NCBI RefSeq assembly: GCF_002419815.1
Contig: NZ_DIGV01000045.1
Location: 1-17,648, forward strand
DNA length: 17,648 bases
Direction: 5' to 3'
DNA from: Brevundimonas sp. UBA5713
GTDB lineage: Bacteria > Pseudomonadota > Alphaproteobacteria > Caulobacterales > Caulobacteraceae
This document shows, piece after piece, positions 1-7,057 of the stretch. The notes under the pieces were generated by a model. The model saw only the letters and a list, made by a program, of their open reading frames with translations. It made no database searches and was not told the origin of the DNA. A program made the translations under genes and the position numbers. The first letter of the stretch is position 1. Each line of letters opens with the position of its first letter.

Positions 1-338
1 AGCGCCGGCAGGGTCGCGATGACCAAGAACATCAGCACCAGCGGCCCGACCAGGCGCGGCACCAGGGCCCAACCGTTCAAGCCCTTTTCCCAGAAGGCCC
101 AGATCAGCGTCGCCAAGAAGGTCGCGGCGTATATCCACGCCCCACGCACGTCGCGCAGCACCAGCAACACGCCCGAGGCGATAAGCGCCAGGCCAGCCAG
201 GACATAGTACCAGGAGCCGCCCAGAGCGGCCAACTGCACCCCGCCGACGGTCAGGATCAGACCGATCACGGCCAGCAGGACGCCGAGAAGCAGGGTCAGC
301 CAGCCTCCCAGACGGGTTGGCGTTGTCCATCGTGGCAT
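1..338 (-). CDS. gcd: Membrane-bound PQQ-dependent glucose/quinate/shikimate-family dehydrogenase, N-terminal part (runs off left edge)
   Basis: The minus strand from the ATG at 338-336 reads about 112 codons without a stop to the window edge. The protein is a string of hydrophobic helices with the motif GGSWYY at residues 40-45 and WAFWEKGLNGWALVPR at 80-95. This matches the N-terminal membrane anchor of quinoprotein glucose dehydrogenases (E. coli Gcd has the same GGSWYY and W-x-x-W-E pattern). In that family this anchor binds ubiquinone and carries a large periplasmic PQQ beta-propeller, which would lie outside the window. The start is preceded by an AGGGGG ribosome-binding site about 6 bases upstream. 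The insertion sequence ends only 65 bases upstream and its transposase points at this gene, so native control may be altered. The substrate (glucose, quinate or other) cannot be told from the anchor. Confidence 0.85.
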   Translation of the reverse strand, partial: MPRWTTPTRLGGWLTLLLGVLLAVIGLILTVGGVQLAALGGSWYYVLAGLALIASGVLLVLRDVRGAWIYAATFLATLIWAFWEKGLNGWALVPRLVGPLVLMFLVIATLPA

Positions 339-403
339 GAGAGCCCCCTGAAACTGCGGATCAAGGAACGGCAACGCTGTCTCAGAGGCGGAGTTCCAAA
401 CAT

Positions 404-416
404 ACATTCCCCAAGT
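404..416 (+). repeat. Left terminal inverted repeat of the IS1380-family element
   Basis: ACATTCCCCAAGT here is the exact reverse complement of 2056-2068. Similarity fades immediately inside and outside these 13 bases. It lies on the transposase 3' side, facing the dehydrogenase gene. Confidence 0.85.
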
Positions 417-621
417 GGCATGCCGTCTGACGTGAGTTTCGCCTGAATCCGACCGCAGGACAATCATTTTCCGTCCCGAGCGGCGTCGTCGGGCGCGCAA
501 GGCGCTGAGACAGGGCAGATCGGCCCGCGAAGCCGCCGTGTTGTGCCCTGGTGGCGGTGTTTTTCAGCGCAGCGGACAGACCCATCCTGCCGTTTTCGTT
601 CAGTTTGGGCGTGGATGGCGG

Positions 622-1977
622 TCATGCGCATAGCGGAGGCGCTCGCAATCGGCGGATGGCGGCGAGGATGGCGCGGACCATCGGACCGGTGACGGCCACC
701 TCGGCCAGCTGGAAGGTGATGGCGCGGGCATGGCGGACGACACGTGCCCCGATCTTGATCAGCTTCAGTTGCAGGCTGGTCAACGACCAGTCGGCCATCG
801 TCTCGGGCAACTCGATGCAGCGCAAGAAGATGGCCAGGTTGTAGGCCAGCGCATGCAGTTGCAGTCGCACCTCATTGTCGCGGAACTTCCGGCATGACAG
901 CCGCGTCCAGTGGAAGGCATATTTACCTTCCTTGATGTGCTGCTCGGCGGTGCCGCGCTGGTTATAGAACCGCACCACCCAGTCGGGCTCCATCGGCAGG
1001 TTGGTGACGATGAAGCCGACACGCGGGAACAGTTCGCCCGGATGCCATTCGATCTTGGCGATCACCCGGCGTTCCTTGTCCCAGGATGCCGCCTGATACT
1101 CGAAGTCTTCGTAGAAGCGCTTGACCTTGGTCAGCGAAGGTCGCCCGACAGGGCGCGTCAGCCGATGCGCGATCTTCTCGCGCAGGACGTTGTTCGCAGG
1201 CAGCCGGATGGCGTAGAAGAATCGGGCTTCTTCCAGCCGCTCATAGATCGCGGGGATCGCGTAGGCGGCGTCAGCCCGGAAGAACCGGCCGCAAAGGTCG
1301 CGCTCCGCGTAGCGGGCGATGACGGGGTCGAGAACGTCCCGCCAGCCATCGGCGCTGTGGACGTTGCCATGGCGCAAGGCGCAGCGCTCCAGCATGCCGA
1401 ACTGGTTGAACAAAAAGTTCGGGTGATAGCAGGTGCAGTCGAAATGCCCGTTCCAGGCCGCGCCCTCCTGATCGCCATGGGTGGGGCTGACCGAACTGTC
1501 CATGTCCAGAACGATGTACTTCAGCCCGTTACGGTCATGGAACCGGTCGATCCATTGGCCATTCAGGTCGGCCAGCGCGGCACGGTTCTCGGGCTGTGCC
1601 AGTGTCTCGGTCTCGAACCGTCCCATCTGCGAGGCCGAGGCCGCTTGCGCATCGACAGCCCTTCCACCCACGACCTGGCGCATCACCGGATCGAGGGCCA
1701 GGCGGTCGGCGTCGTTCACATCCTCGTATCCGGCCAGTCGCCCGAACACCGATTGCCGGAACAACCCGTCAAGCCGGTGGACCGTGTTCTTGCCGCGCCG
1801 GGTGTCGCGCAATGCTTTTGCCGCCAGATCGGACAGCCCGAGCGCGTCATCCAGCTCGCGCATCACCAGCAGGCCGCCGTCGGAACTGAGCTGCGCACCT
1901 CGGAACTCCACATGCACCCGGCGGTCGAACTCGACCCGATCTGCCCGCTTCGAACCCGCACCCTCTGGGTGATCCAT
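622..1977 (-). CDS. IS1380-family DDE transposase
   Basis: A protein of about 451 residues with the fold and motifs of IS1380 transposases. Aspartates occur in VLDMDSS (D158/D160) and RADAAY (D236). The C-terminal signature Y-(2)-R-(3)-E-(6)-K is complete (Y338, R341, E345, K352), so the catalytic triad looks intact. The N-terminus has the usual FRGAQLSSDGGLLVMREL start of the family. I prefer the ATG at 1977 over the TTG one codon upstream because GAGGGG lies just upstream of it. There are no frameshifts, so the element may still be active. It catalyses cut-and-paste movement of the flanking 13-bp repeats. Confidence 0.93.
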   Translation of the reverse strand: MDHPEGAGSKRADRVEFDRRVHVEFRGAQLSSDGGLLVMRELDDALGLSDLAAKALRDTRRGKNTVHRLDGLFRQSVFGRLAGYEDVNDADRLALDPVMRQVVGGRAVDAQAASASQMGRFETETLAQPENRAALADLNGQWIDRFHDRNGLKYIVLDMDSSVSPTHGDQEGAAWNGHFDCTCYHPNFLFNQFGMLERCALRHGNVHSADGWRDVLDPVIARYAERDLCGRFFRADAAYAIPAIYERLEEARFFYAIRLPANNVLREKIAHRLTRPVGRPSLTKVKRFYEDFEYQAASWDKERRVIAKIEWHPGELFPRVGFIVTNLPMEPDWVVRFYNQRGTAEQHIKEGKYAFHWTRLSCRKFRDNEVRLQLHALAYNLAIFLRCIELPETMADWSLTSLQLKLIKIGARVVRHARAITFQLAEVAVTGPMVRAILAAIRRLRAPPLCA

Positions 1978-2055
1978 CAAACGCGCCCCTCACGGCCATC
2001 AACACCATGATTTATATCGGAAATATTGAGATCCTGACAGCAAAATCAGCGATTT

Positions 2056-2068
2056 ACTTGGGGAATGT
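2056..2068 (-). repeat. Right terminal inverted repeat of the IS1380-family element
   Basis: ACTTGGGGAATGT, the exact reverse complement of 404-416. It sits about 80 bases upstream of the transposase start. Confidence 0.85.
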
Positions 2069-2079
2069 GGGACCAAGGC

Positions 2080-2313
2080 ATGTTTGACCGCAGCGATGCG
2101 CTGGAGGCAAAGTTTCGGCTGGGCGTGTTTGCCGGACATTTGGCCGAATATGCCGTGAGGCTTTCGTCCGATTTGGATATGCTAGAATTATCCGGTGCGG
2201 CCGGATGCCTACAAAGCTATCTGGAAGACGCCAAAACCTTGGCGCAAGCGATGGAAGTTCTGGATCGCCGCTCACGACCTATTCTTCCAGGACCACCAAC
2301 TCGCTCAGCGTGA
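2080..2313 (+). CDS. Possible small hypothetical protein, perhaps a gene remnant cut by the IS
   Basis: An open frame of about 77 codons from the ATG at 2080. An alternative in-frame ATG at 2065 lies inside the IS terminal repeat, so the original 5' end may have been removed by the insertion. The first 55 residues look protein-like, helical and acidic (DALEAKFRLGVFAGHLAEYA, then LSSDLDMLELSGAAG), without a motif I recognise. The last 20 residues overlap the 3' end of the convergent regulator gene and look like out-of-frame translation. I assign no function. It could be non-coding. Confidence 0.35.
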   Translation: MFDRSDALEAKFRLGVFAGHLAEYAVRLSSDLDMLELSGAAGCLQSYLEDAKTLAQAMEVLDRRSRPILPGPPTRSA

Positions 2314-2491
2314 TCTCAAGGCCAGCAGCCAGCTTCTCCAGAACCGTAATGGTGGGATTGCGGATCCCGCGCTCAACGCCCGAGACATAGGTACGGTGCA
2401 GGTTTGCGCGATGTGCAAACTCGTCTTGCGACCAGCCTTGGGCTTGGCGCAACTGCTGCACGCGCAGTCCGAGTTTTTGGCAAACGTCCAT
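2279..2491 (-). CDS. XRE/Cro-CI family helix-turn-helix transcriptional regulator
   Basis: A protein of about 70 residues that is almost entirely one HTH_3 domain. It shows LGLRVQQLRQAQGWSQDEFA, then HRTYVSGVERGIRNPTITVLEKLAAGL, with the second helix WSQDEFAHRA and recognition helix HRTYVSGVERG. Such stand-alone domains usually act as repressors of nearby mobile or accessory genes. I start it at the ATG at 2491. A TTG at 2509 would add six residues but lies outside the conserved domain. It is divergent from the secreted-protein pair starting at 2610, and the 118-bp space between them holds a small palindrome that could be its operator. Which genes it controls is not shown by the sequence. Confidence 0.85.
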   Translation of the reverse strand: MDVCQKLGLRVQQLRQAQGWSQDEFAHRANLHRTYVSGVERGIRNPTITVLEKLAAGLEITLSELVVLEE

Positions 2492-2532
2492 AGGCGCAGA
2501 TGCGAGCAATGCATCTGATCAGGCGACAGACG

Positions 2533-2543
2533 ATGAGTCTCAT
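2533..2543. promoter_or_regulatory. Short palindrome, candidate operator of the XRE regulator
   Basis: ATGAG-T-CTCAT is a perfect 5+1+5 palindrome in the divergent intergenic region, 42 bases upstream of the regulator start and 67 bases upstream of the secreted-protein start. XRE proteins commonly bind such dyads and autoregulate. Binding here is inference. A TTGACT hexamer follows at 2549, but I see no good -10 at the right spacing. Confidence 0.25.
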
Positions 2544-2609
2544 TTTGGTTGACTTGTCAGCGACTTCTGAGCGACCAGCGTCACCGTGTTGAGACTTATA
2601 GGATGAACC

Positions 2610-3041
2610 ATGAAACTATCGGGGATGGCCTTTCTGGCAGTGTTGTTGAGCGCTGGCACAGCGGCGGCGCAGGAAGGCGAGGGTGCTCAAGGCGGGCTCT
2701 TCAGCGAAGAGCAGATTGCCATGGAGGTCCGCATGACGCGGTCGTGGTTGGAAGAGAGTTTGGTGGATTACGAAAGCGCGCGGTTCAGGAATGTGCGTGT
2801 GGTGCTTCTAAGTCCCAATCGCCGCGACCGTAGTCAGGTGGTTCTGGCTGTGTGCGGGCAGGCCAATGCGCGGAACCGGATGGGCGGCTATAACGGGTAC
2901 AAGGACTTCTATTTTTCATCCGCGATGGATGCGTTCAGAGGGCAAGACTTTGGTGTATTTGCCAGTGAAGTCTGCGGTCGGGCTAATAGCCTAAACGAGA
3001 CCGACTACACCGATCAGTTGAAGTCGGAGGGTGCACAATGA
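2610..3041 (+). CDS. Small exported protein of unknown function with a conserved Cys-Gly/Asn-rich pattern
   Basis: 143 residues. Residues 1-20 are a Sec signal peptide with a likely cleavage after AAA (TAAA-QEG). The mature part contains DYESARFRNVRVV (53-65), VCGQANARNRMGGYNGYKDF (81-100) and VCGRANSL (121-128). I know this pattern (pairs of Cys with Asn and GGY-x-GY) from many unassigned proteobacterial exported proteins. Cys82 and Cys122 could form a disulphide in the periplasm. AGGA six bases upstream of the ATG supports the start. Its stop overlaps the ATG of the next gene (ATGA), so the two are translationally coupled. The biochemical role is unknown. Confidence 0.8.
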   Translation: MKLSGMAFLAVLLSAGTAAAQEGEGAQGGLFSEEQIAMEVRMTRSWLEESLVDYESARFRNVRVVLLSPNRRDRSQVVLAVCGQANARNRMGGYNGYKDFYFSSAMDAFRGQDFGVFASEVCGRANSLNETDYTDQLKSEGAQ

Positions 3042-3334
3042 AGCGCGCTTCGTTTGCTCTTGTTGGGGCGCTTCTGAGCCTGGCAGCCTGTGCGTCCATT
3101 CCGCAACCCAGCATGGCCCCGTTTCAAACCCGTGCCGGTGGCCTAGGGTTCACCATGCAAGGGTTGGCCCAGTTTACCAATGATCAGGCGGCGATCGAAC
3201 TGACCGCGCGCGAAGCGTTAAAGCAGGCCTGCAATGCCGAGATCGAGAACTTCAGCATCGAGTTTATCGATGCCACCAGCCGAGGAGGCATACCGCATAC
3301 GGCTTATACCGGTCGGGCCGACTGCAAACGCTAA
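3038..3334 (+). CDS. Small outer-membrane-type lipoprotein, unknown function
   Basis: 98 residues beginning with a lipoprotein signal peptide and the lipobox LAAC (Cys18). The residue after the cysteine is Ala, not Asp, which favours outer-membrane sorting. The mature part has two more cysteines (Cys65, Cys96) that could pair, in EALKQACNAEIENF and GRADCKR. No known domain is recognised. It overlaps the preceding exported-protein gene by 4 bases and is followed by a strong terminator, so the two genes form a complete two-gene operon and probably act together in the envelope. Confidence 0.8.
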   Translation: MKRASFALVGALLSLAACASIPQPSMAPFQTRAGGLGFTMQGLAQFTNDQAAIELTAREALKQACNAEIENFSIEFIDATSRGGIPHTAYTGRADCKR

Positions 3335-3352
3335 CCTCTGCACTCACAAAGC

Positions 3353-3383
3353 AACAGCGGCGTCTTTTGACGCCGCTGTTTTC
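3353..3383 (+). terminator. Intrinsic terminator after the exported-protein/lipoprotein pair
   Basis: A perfect 12-bp stem (AACAGCGGCGTC, 3353-3364, with 3369-3380) and a TTTT loop, followed by a TTTTCG tail. It lies between convergent genes. Read on the minus strand it follows the terminase stop, but the T-run there is weak. Confidence 0.85.
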
Positions 3384-3385
3384 GT

Positions 3386-4864
3386 TCAACGTGGCCGAGG
3401 CCCATCGCGACGTGTGTCGGAATCCTTGAGAATATTGCGTCCCTGACGGCTGGGGGCCCAGTTGAGGAACTGGCTGAGACTATCGACCTGATCGTCATAG
3501 CGGGCGGCAGGAAAGGTCTGCATCTCGCGATGGAGATCATCAAGCCAAGTCGCTGAGCGCGGCAGTTTGGCAAAACCGGAATAGAGCCGCTCTACTGATG
3601 CAAAATACCGCTCGGCCTTGGGCAGGGTAGCGTTGATGCCAAGCCGTATACAGGCACGGGCATGAAACTGGGGATCGCTAATCCCGCGCATGTCTCTTGC
3701 GAGGTCTTCCAGCAGAGCCGGTCCCACCGAAGACTTCTCGACCAATATGGCATCGGCCTTCCAGAGTTTGCGCTCAAGCCGCACACGGGCCAACAAGTCC
3801 GGATAGAGTAGGCGCTGGCGTATCACATCGAGCAAGAGCCAGCTTGTGCCGTCATGTCCCCAGATGGTGCCGACCGAATAGTCGGCCTTGGGATCACTGG
3901 AGGAGGCCACATCCCAACTGTGCACCACCTTGTTTAGCCGATTGCGCGGTGGGGCTTCGTCGTAGAACTGAACCTTGTCCCATTGCAGATAGTCACCCTC
4001 CAAAGGTGTCGGGTTCTGCTGGTACTGGGCTTCAAAGGCACGCGGGCCCATCTCGGCCTTGAGCTGGTCGAGGACTTCGCGGGGTTCACGCTGAGGATTG
4101 AGAACATCGCCGATGCGCCGGATATGGGTTCGGCCGCGTGACAGGGGAATGATCTCGTCGCGCATGGCAATGGCAGGAAGGTCCAGATGGCGATAGCCGC
4201 CCTTGGAACTCAGGTGAGCCGAGACATCATCTTCATGCAGTCGCTGCTGGATGGCAATAACAGCGCCGGTTTGTTTGTTGTCCAGACGACTCAGCAAGGT
4301 CTCATCGACAAACCGCTGCGCCTTGGCCCGCGCTTCCGGATAGGACGCATCCTGCGCCTTCATCAGATCATCGATGATGATCAGGTCGGCTCCGATACCG
4401 GTCACTGTGCCACCCACGGCGGTGGCAAAGCGATAACCGCCTTGGCGGGTACCAAGATCGGCTTCGGTATCGCGGATAATGGAGGCGGCAGTTTGTGGAA
4501 AGACCTCGCTATACCAGCGTGACTGGATCACCTTACGAAAACTGCGCGACAGGGCGGCGGACAGCTCCTGTCCGTAGCTGGCGCAGATAATGCGGGTCTC
4601 AGGCCGCTGACCCAGCAGCCAGGCCGGAAACGCCACCGTGGTCATGATCGACTTCAGGTGACGCGGAGGAACGGTGATCTGCAGGCGGCGCTCATGGCCT
4701 TGGGCGACTTCGTGCAAAGCTTGGCACATGGCTGACAGGTACCATCCCCGAGACAGGGTTGTGTCCGGGTTCAGATGACGAAACACGAGTTCGAGGAAGA
4801 CCTCGAACTCGCGCCTGGCCAAGGTGTGCACTATGATATCGGCGGGTAGGGGAAGCGCACTCAT
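3386..4864 (-). CDS. Phage-type large terminase subunit (packaging ATPase/nuclease)
   Basis: 492 residues, the normal length for a TerL. The ATPase half shows a Walker-A-like loop VPPRHLKS (65-72), the SYGQELS coupling region (96-102) and Walker B LIIIDD (161-166). The nuclease half shows HSWDVASSSDPKADYS (315-330, Asp318), VEKSSVG (Glu376) and DDQVDSL near 457-463, giving the acidic residues expected of an RNase H-like nuclease. TerL translocates DNA into a procapsid and cuts it. No portal, capsid or tail gene is near. It is the third gene of a leftward operon and overlaps the DUF5681 gene by 4 bases (ATGA). The frame is intact, which argues that it is kept under selection. Confidence 0.92.
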   Translation of the reverse strand: MSALPLPADIIVHTLARREFEVFLELVFRHLNPDTTLSRGWYLSAMCQALHEVAQGHERRLQITVPPRHLKSIMTTVAFPAWLLGQRPETRIICASYGQELSAALSRSFRKVIQSRWYSEVFPQTAASIIRDTEADLGTRQGGYRFATAVGGTVTGIGADLIIIDDLMKAQDASYPEARAKAQRFVDETLLSRLDNKQTGAVIAIQQRLHEDDVSAHLSSKGGYRHLDLPAIAMRDEIIPLSRGRTHIRRIGDVLNPQREPREVLDQLKAEMGPRAFEAQYQQNPTPLEGDYLQWDKVQFYDEAPPRNRLNKVVHSWDVASSSDPKADYSVGTIWGHDGTSWLLLDVIRQRLLYPDLLARVRLERKLWKADAILVEKSSVGPALLEDLARDMRGISDPQFHARACIRLGINATLPKAERYFASVERLYSGFAKLPRSATWLDDLHREMQTFPAARYDDQVDSLSQFLNWAPSRQGRNILKDSDTRRDGPRPR

Positions 4865-5271
4865 GATGCACCCCCTTCACTCGCTGAAGAGACGATATCG
4901 GCCATATAGGCGTTGATGATCTCGTCATAACCGGAGGGCTGGATCTCGCTGGGGCGATGCGCCTTGGTCTCTTCCAGCAGCGAAGTGGGACCTTCCGCCT
5001 CGATCTTGAGCAGGGTCTGGAACGCCTTGGGGCAACCTTTGACAGCCTTGTCGACCTGCTGGCGTACCGCCACCTGACGCTTGGACATCTTCTTGGTCAG
5101 GCCATCGACGGTGACGGCAACCTTGCGATCCAGTTCTTCACGCAGAAGGGTGGCCATATTACGAGATCCCTTGGGGCGGCCCTTGGGGTTACCGCTTTGG
5201 CCCTTGGCATATTGATGGGCCTTGGGCGGCCGGGCAAAGCCTACAGCATAGTCTGTGAGGGTGTGGGACAT
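4861..5271 (-). CDS. DUF5681 domain protein, possible small-terminase-like DNA-binding partner
   Basis: 136 residues. The N-terminus carries the DUF5681 signature: GFARPPKAHQYAKGQSGNPK followed by GRPKGSRN (about residues 11-38). The glycine- and lysine-rich GRPKGS resembles an AT-hook, which suggests DNA contact. The rest is helical and charged, including KKMSKRQVAVRQQVDKAVKG. A GGGGGAG ribosome-binding site precedes the ATG. The gene lies 15 bases after the methyltransferase gene and overlaps the large terminase by 4 bases. This is the usual place of a small terminase subunit, so that role is my inference from position and not an established function of the family. Confidence 0.85.
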   Translation of the reverse strand: MSHTLTDYAVGFARPPKAHQYAKGQSGNPKGRPKGSRNMATLLREELDRKVAVTVDGLTKKMSKRQVAVRQQVDKAVKGCPKAFQTLLKIEAEGPTSLLEETKAHRPSEIQPSGYDEIINAYMADIVSSASEGGAS

Positions 5272-5286
5272 GACACATCTCCCCCA

Positions 5287-6744
5287 TCACGCAGCAAGGG
5301 CCCTGGTGCGAACACGCACACGAGGTTGGGGATGGGGAGGCACATGAGCAGGAGAGTCTGCCACTGACTCGTTCGGCACCACGCTCAACTGCGGTTGAGC
5401 TTGCCCTTCACGCTTATGGCGGACCTGCTGGAAGGTCTGACCGGTAGAGGCCAAGATGGCAGCGCGTCCCGTATAATCCTGCCAGCGCATGACCCCGATA
5501 TCGACATAGCGCGGGTCCAGTTCACTGGCGCGGCCGTGACGACGGCTGGCTTCGGAGGCGATGATGGTCGTGCCGCTGCCGCTAAACAGGTCCAGCACCA
5601 CATCGCCGGGGCTGGAGCTATCGAGGATGGCATCACGGATCAGCGCCATAGGTTTGACCGTGGGATGCATCTCACGGGCCTTGGCCTTCTTGGCGCCAAA
5701 GCCGTTGACGCCCTCATAGGCCCAGACATTGGCACGGTTACGCCCGTGCTTGCCCAGTTCGACGCGGTTGAGGTGAGAAGCGCCTGACTTGCGGAACAGG
5801 AAGATCAGCTCATGGCGTGAGCGATAGAAGCTGCCCATACCGCCAGACGTCTTGTCCCAGATGATCAGGTTCAGCAATTCCATTTTGGCGTGGTTGGCTG
5901 CAGCCAGGGTGTGGGCCATGTGACGCCAGTCCATGCAGAAATAGCAAAGCCCGCCCTCCACCAGCGCTTCGCTGGAGCGAAGAAGGACTTGGGTCAGGAA
6001 CTGGGTGAACTCGTCATCGCTCATCTCGCCAGAGGCCATGACGAATTCGTCGTGCTTGCCTGAGCCGGTGATATGGCCGGCGACCTCGACATTATAGGGC
6101 GGATCAGTAACCACCACGCGCACGGCATCGCCTTGCAACAAGGCGGCCATGGTTTCTGGCGCGGTGGCATCGCCGCAGTAAAGCCGATGATCACCGAGCA
6201 GCCACAGATCCCCTAGACGGCTCACGGGCTCATTGGGACGATCGGGCAGGGTGTCGGCATTCTCGCCCCCGCCATCCCCTTCCAGGATCAGGCTGTCGAT
6301 GCGGGCTGAAGACAGGCCGGTGACCTCAAGGCTGAAACCGAGATCGATATTGGACAGGTCTTGCAGTTCAAGGCCGAGCGCTTCGGTGTCCCAGCCGGCC
6401 AGTTGTCCGAGTTGGTTCTCGGCGATGCGGAAGACCCGCAGCTGATCGGAGCTGAGGTGGCGGATGCGAATGCAGGGTACGTCCTGAAGACCCAGTTTGC
6501 GGGCGGCTTCCAGACGGCCATTGCCGGAGATGATTTTGCTGTCCTGATCGATCAGGACCGGCACCAGAAAGCCGAACACCTCGATGGCGCGGGCCAGCGC
6601 GGTGATGTCGGAGGCTTTATGGAGTTTGAGTTTGCGACCTTCCGCAATCAGGGCAGCGATCGGCAAATACTCGATCGACAGCTGAATGGAGGCGGGAAGC
6701 TGCGGGGTGTTTAGATCATTCTTGTGGTCTACCTCGGAGGTCAT
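5287..6744 (-). CDS. ParB-like nuclease domain fused to a DNA (adenine-N6 or cytosine-N4) methyltransferase
   Basis: 485 residues. Residues about 25-115 form a ParB/Srx N-terminal domain (LKLHKASDITALARAIEVFG, then ISGNGRLEAARKLG with GNGR at 74-77). The methyltransferase domain follows, with the catalytic motif TDPPYNV (DPPY at 214-217), HPTVKP (360-365), the SAM-binding loop DLFSGSGTT (385-393) and ELDPRYVD (408-415). Catalytic motif before SAM motif is the beta-class order, as in CcrM. DPPY methyltransferases modify exocyclic amino groups; the target sequence cannot be predicted. It is the first gene of the leftward operon, with AGGA eight bases before the ATG. No restriction enzyme is adjacent, so it is probably an orphan methylase that marks or protects element DNA. 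Confidence 0.92.
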   Translation of the reverse strand: MTSEVDHKNDLNTPQLPASIQLSIEYLPIAALIAEGRKLKLHKASDITALARAIEVFGFLVPVLIDQDSKIISGNGRLEAARKLGLQDVPCIRIRHLSSDQLRVFRIAENQLGQLAGWDTEALGLELQDLSNIDLGFSLEVTGLSSARIDSLILEGDGGGENADTLPDRPNEPVSRLGDLWLLGDHRLYCGDATAPETMAALLQGDAVRVVVTDPPYNVEVAGHITGSGKHDEFVMASGEMSDDEFTQFLTQVLLRSSEALVEGGLCYFCMDWRHMAHTLAAANHAKMELLNLIIWDKTSGGMGSFYRSRHELIFLFRKSGASHLNRVELGKHGRNRANVWAYEGVNGFGAKKAKAREMHPTVKPMALIRDAILDSSSPGDVVLDLFSGSGTTIIASEASRRHGRASELDPRYVDIGVMRWQDYTGRAAILASTGQTFQQVRHKREGQAQPQLSVVPNESVADSPAHVPPHPQPRVRVRTRALAA

Positions 6745-6815
6745 GGTGAGGATCCTTGGATACAGGCGTGAGAGCGCACACCCGCAAAGCGGGCATCACG
6801 TGCATTCTCAGCAGG

Positions 6816-6953
6816 ATGGAGGGGGATATTGCGACGGCAGGCTGGCAACACCGGCTGCGTGGCGTCTATGGTCATGGCTTCAAGTACAGCCCGATACGGC
6901 ACAGCTGGGAAGCGGCCCAAGCTTTGGCAATGGGGGCGGCTAAATCTTTTTGA
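6816..6953 (+). CDS. Candidate 45-residue small protein in the divergent intergenic region
   Basis: An ATG frame of 45 codons ending at TGA 6951-6953. The composition is protein-like, for example HRLRGVYGHGFKYSPIRHSW followed by EAAQALAMGAAKSF. In-frame alternative starts upstream are TTG 6756 and GTG 6768. No clear ribosome-binding site has good spacing to the ATG. I do not recognise a family. It could equally be part of a non-coding leader. Confidence 0.25.
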   Translation: MEGDIATAGWQHRLRGVYGHGFKYSPIRHSWEAAQALAMGAAKSF

Positions 6954-6963
6954 ACATCGGTGG

Positions 6964-7057
6964 ACTAGCGCTGCAATCGGAGCGTTAGTGAGGGTGTTCA
7001 GCCCGGCCAAGCCGGGCTCGGATCAGTAGGGGCAAGCCGCTCCGGATGATCCGAGGA
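6964..7057 (+). promoter_or_regulatory. Structured 5' leader in front of the DUF3489-DUF2924-recombinase operon
   Basis: Three hairpins follow each other. Hairpin 1 pairs ACTAGCGCT (6964-6972) with AGCGTTAGT (6981-6989), with one G-U pair. Hairpin 2 is a perfect 8-bp stem AGCCCGGC/GCCGGGCT (7000-7007 with 7011-7018) and a CAA loop. Hairpin 3 pairs CTCGGATCA (7017-7025) with TGATCCGAG (7047-7055), and an inner GGGGC/GCTCC helix is possible. Hairpin 3 covers the first bases of the ribosome-binding site GAGGA (7053-7057) before the ATG at 7063. It also shares two bases with hairpin 2, so the two cannot both form completely. This suggests translational control of recombinase production. It matches no riboswitch class I know. 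Confidence 0.45.

Larger units (their letters stand above)
404..2068 (-). mobile_element. IS1380-family insertion sequence, about 1.67 kb
   Basis: The element is bounded by a perfect 13-bp inverted repeat (404-416 and 2056-2068, ACATTCCCCAAGT and its complement) around a single intact IS1380-type transposase gene. Size and layout fit the family, which is usually about 1.6-1.7 kb. About 220 bases between the transposase stop and the left repeat are non-coding. I see no convincing target-site duplication: the bases outside the repeats are ACAT on the left and GGGA on the right. Exact ends could shift by a few bases. Confidence 0.85.

Noticed and set aside
910..2010. Long plus-strand frame of 366 codons opposite the transposase
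   Set aside because: It lies antisense to a transposase with a complete DDE and Y-R-E-K signature. Its composition (runs of Val, Gln, Asp, Arg) is what GC-rich shadow frames give, and it has no domain.
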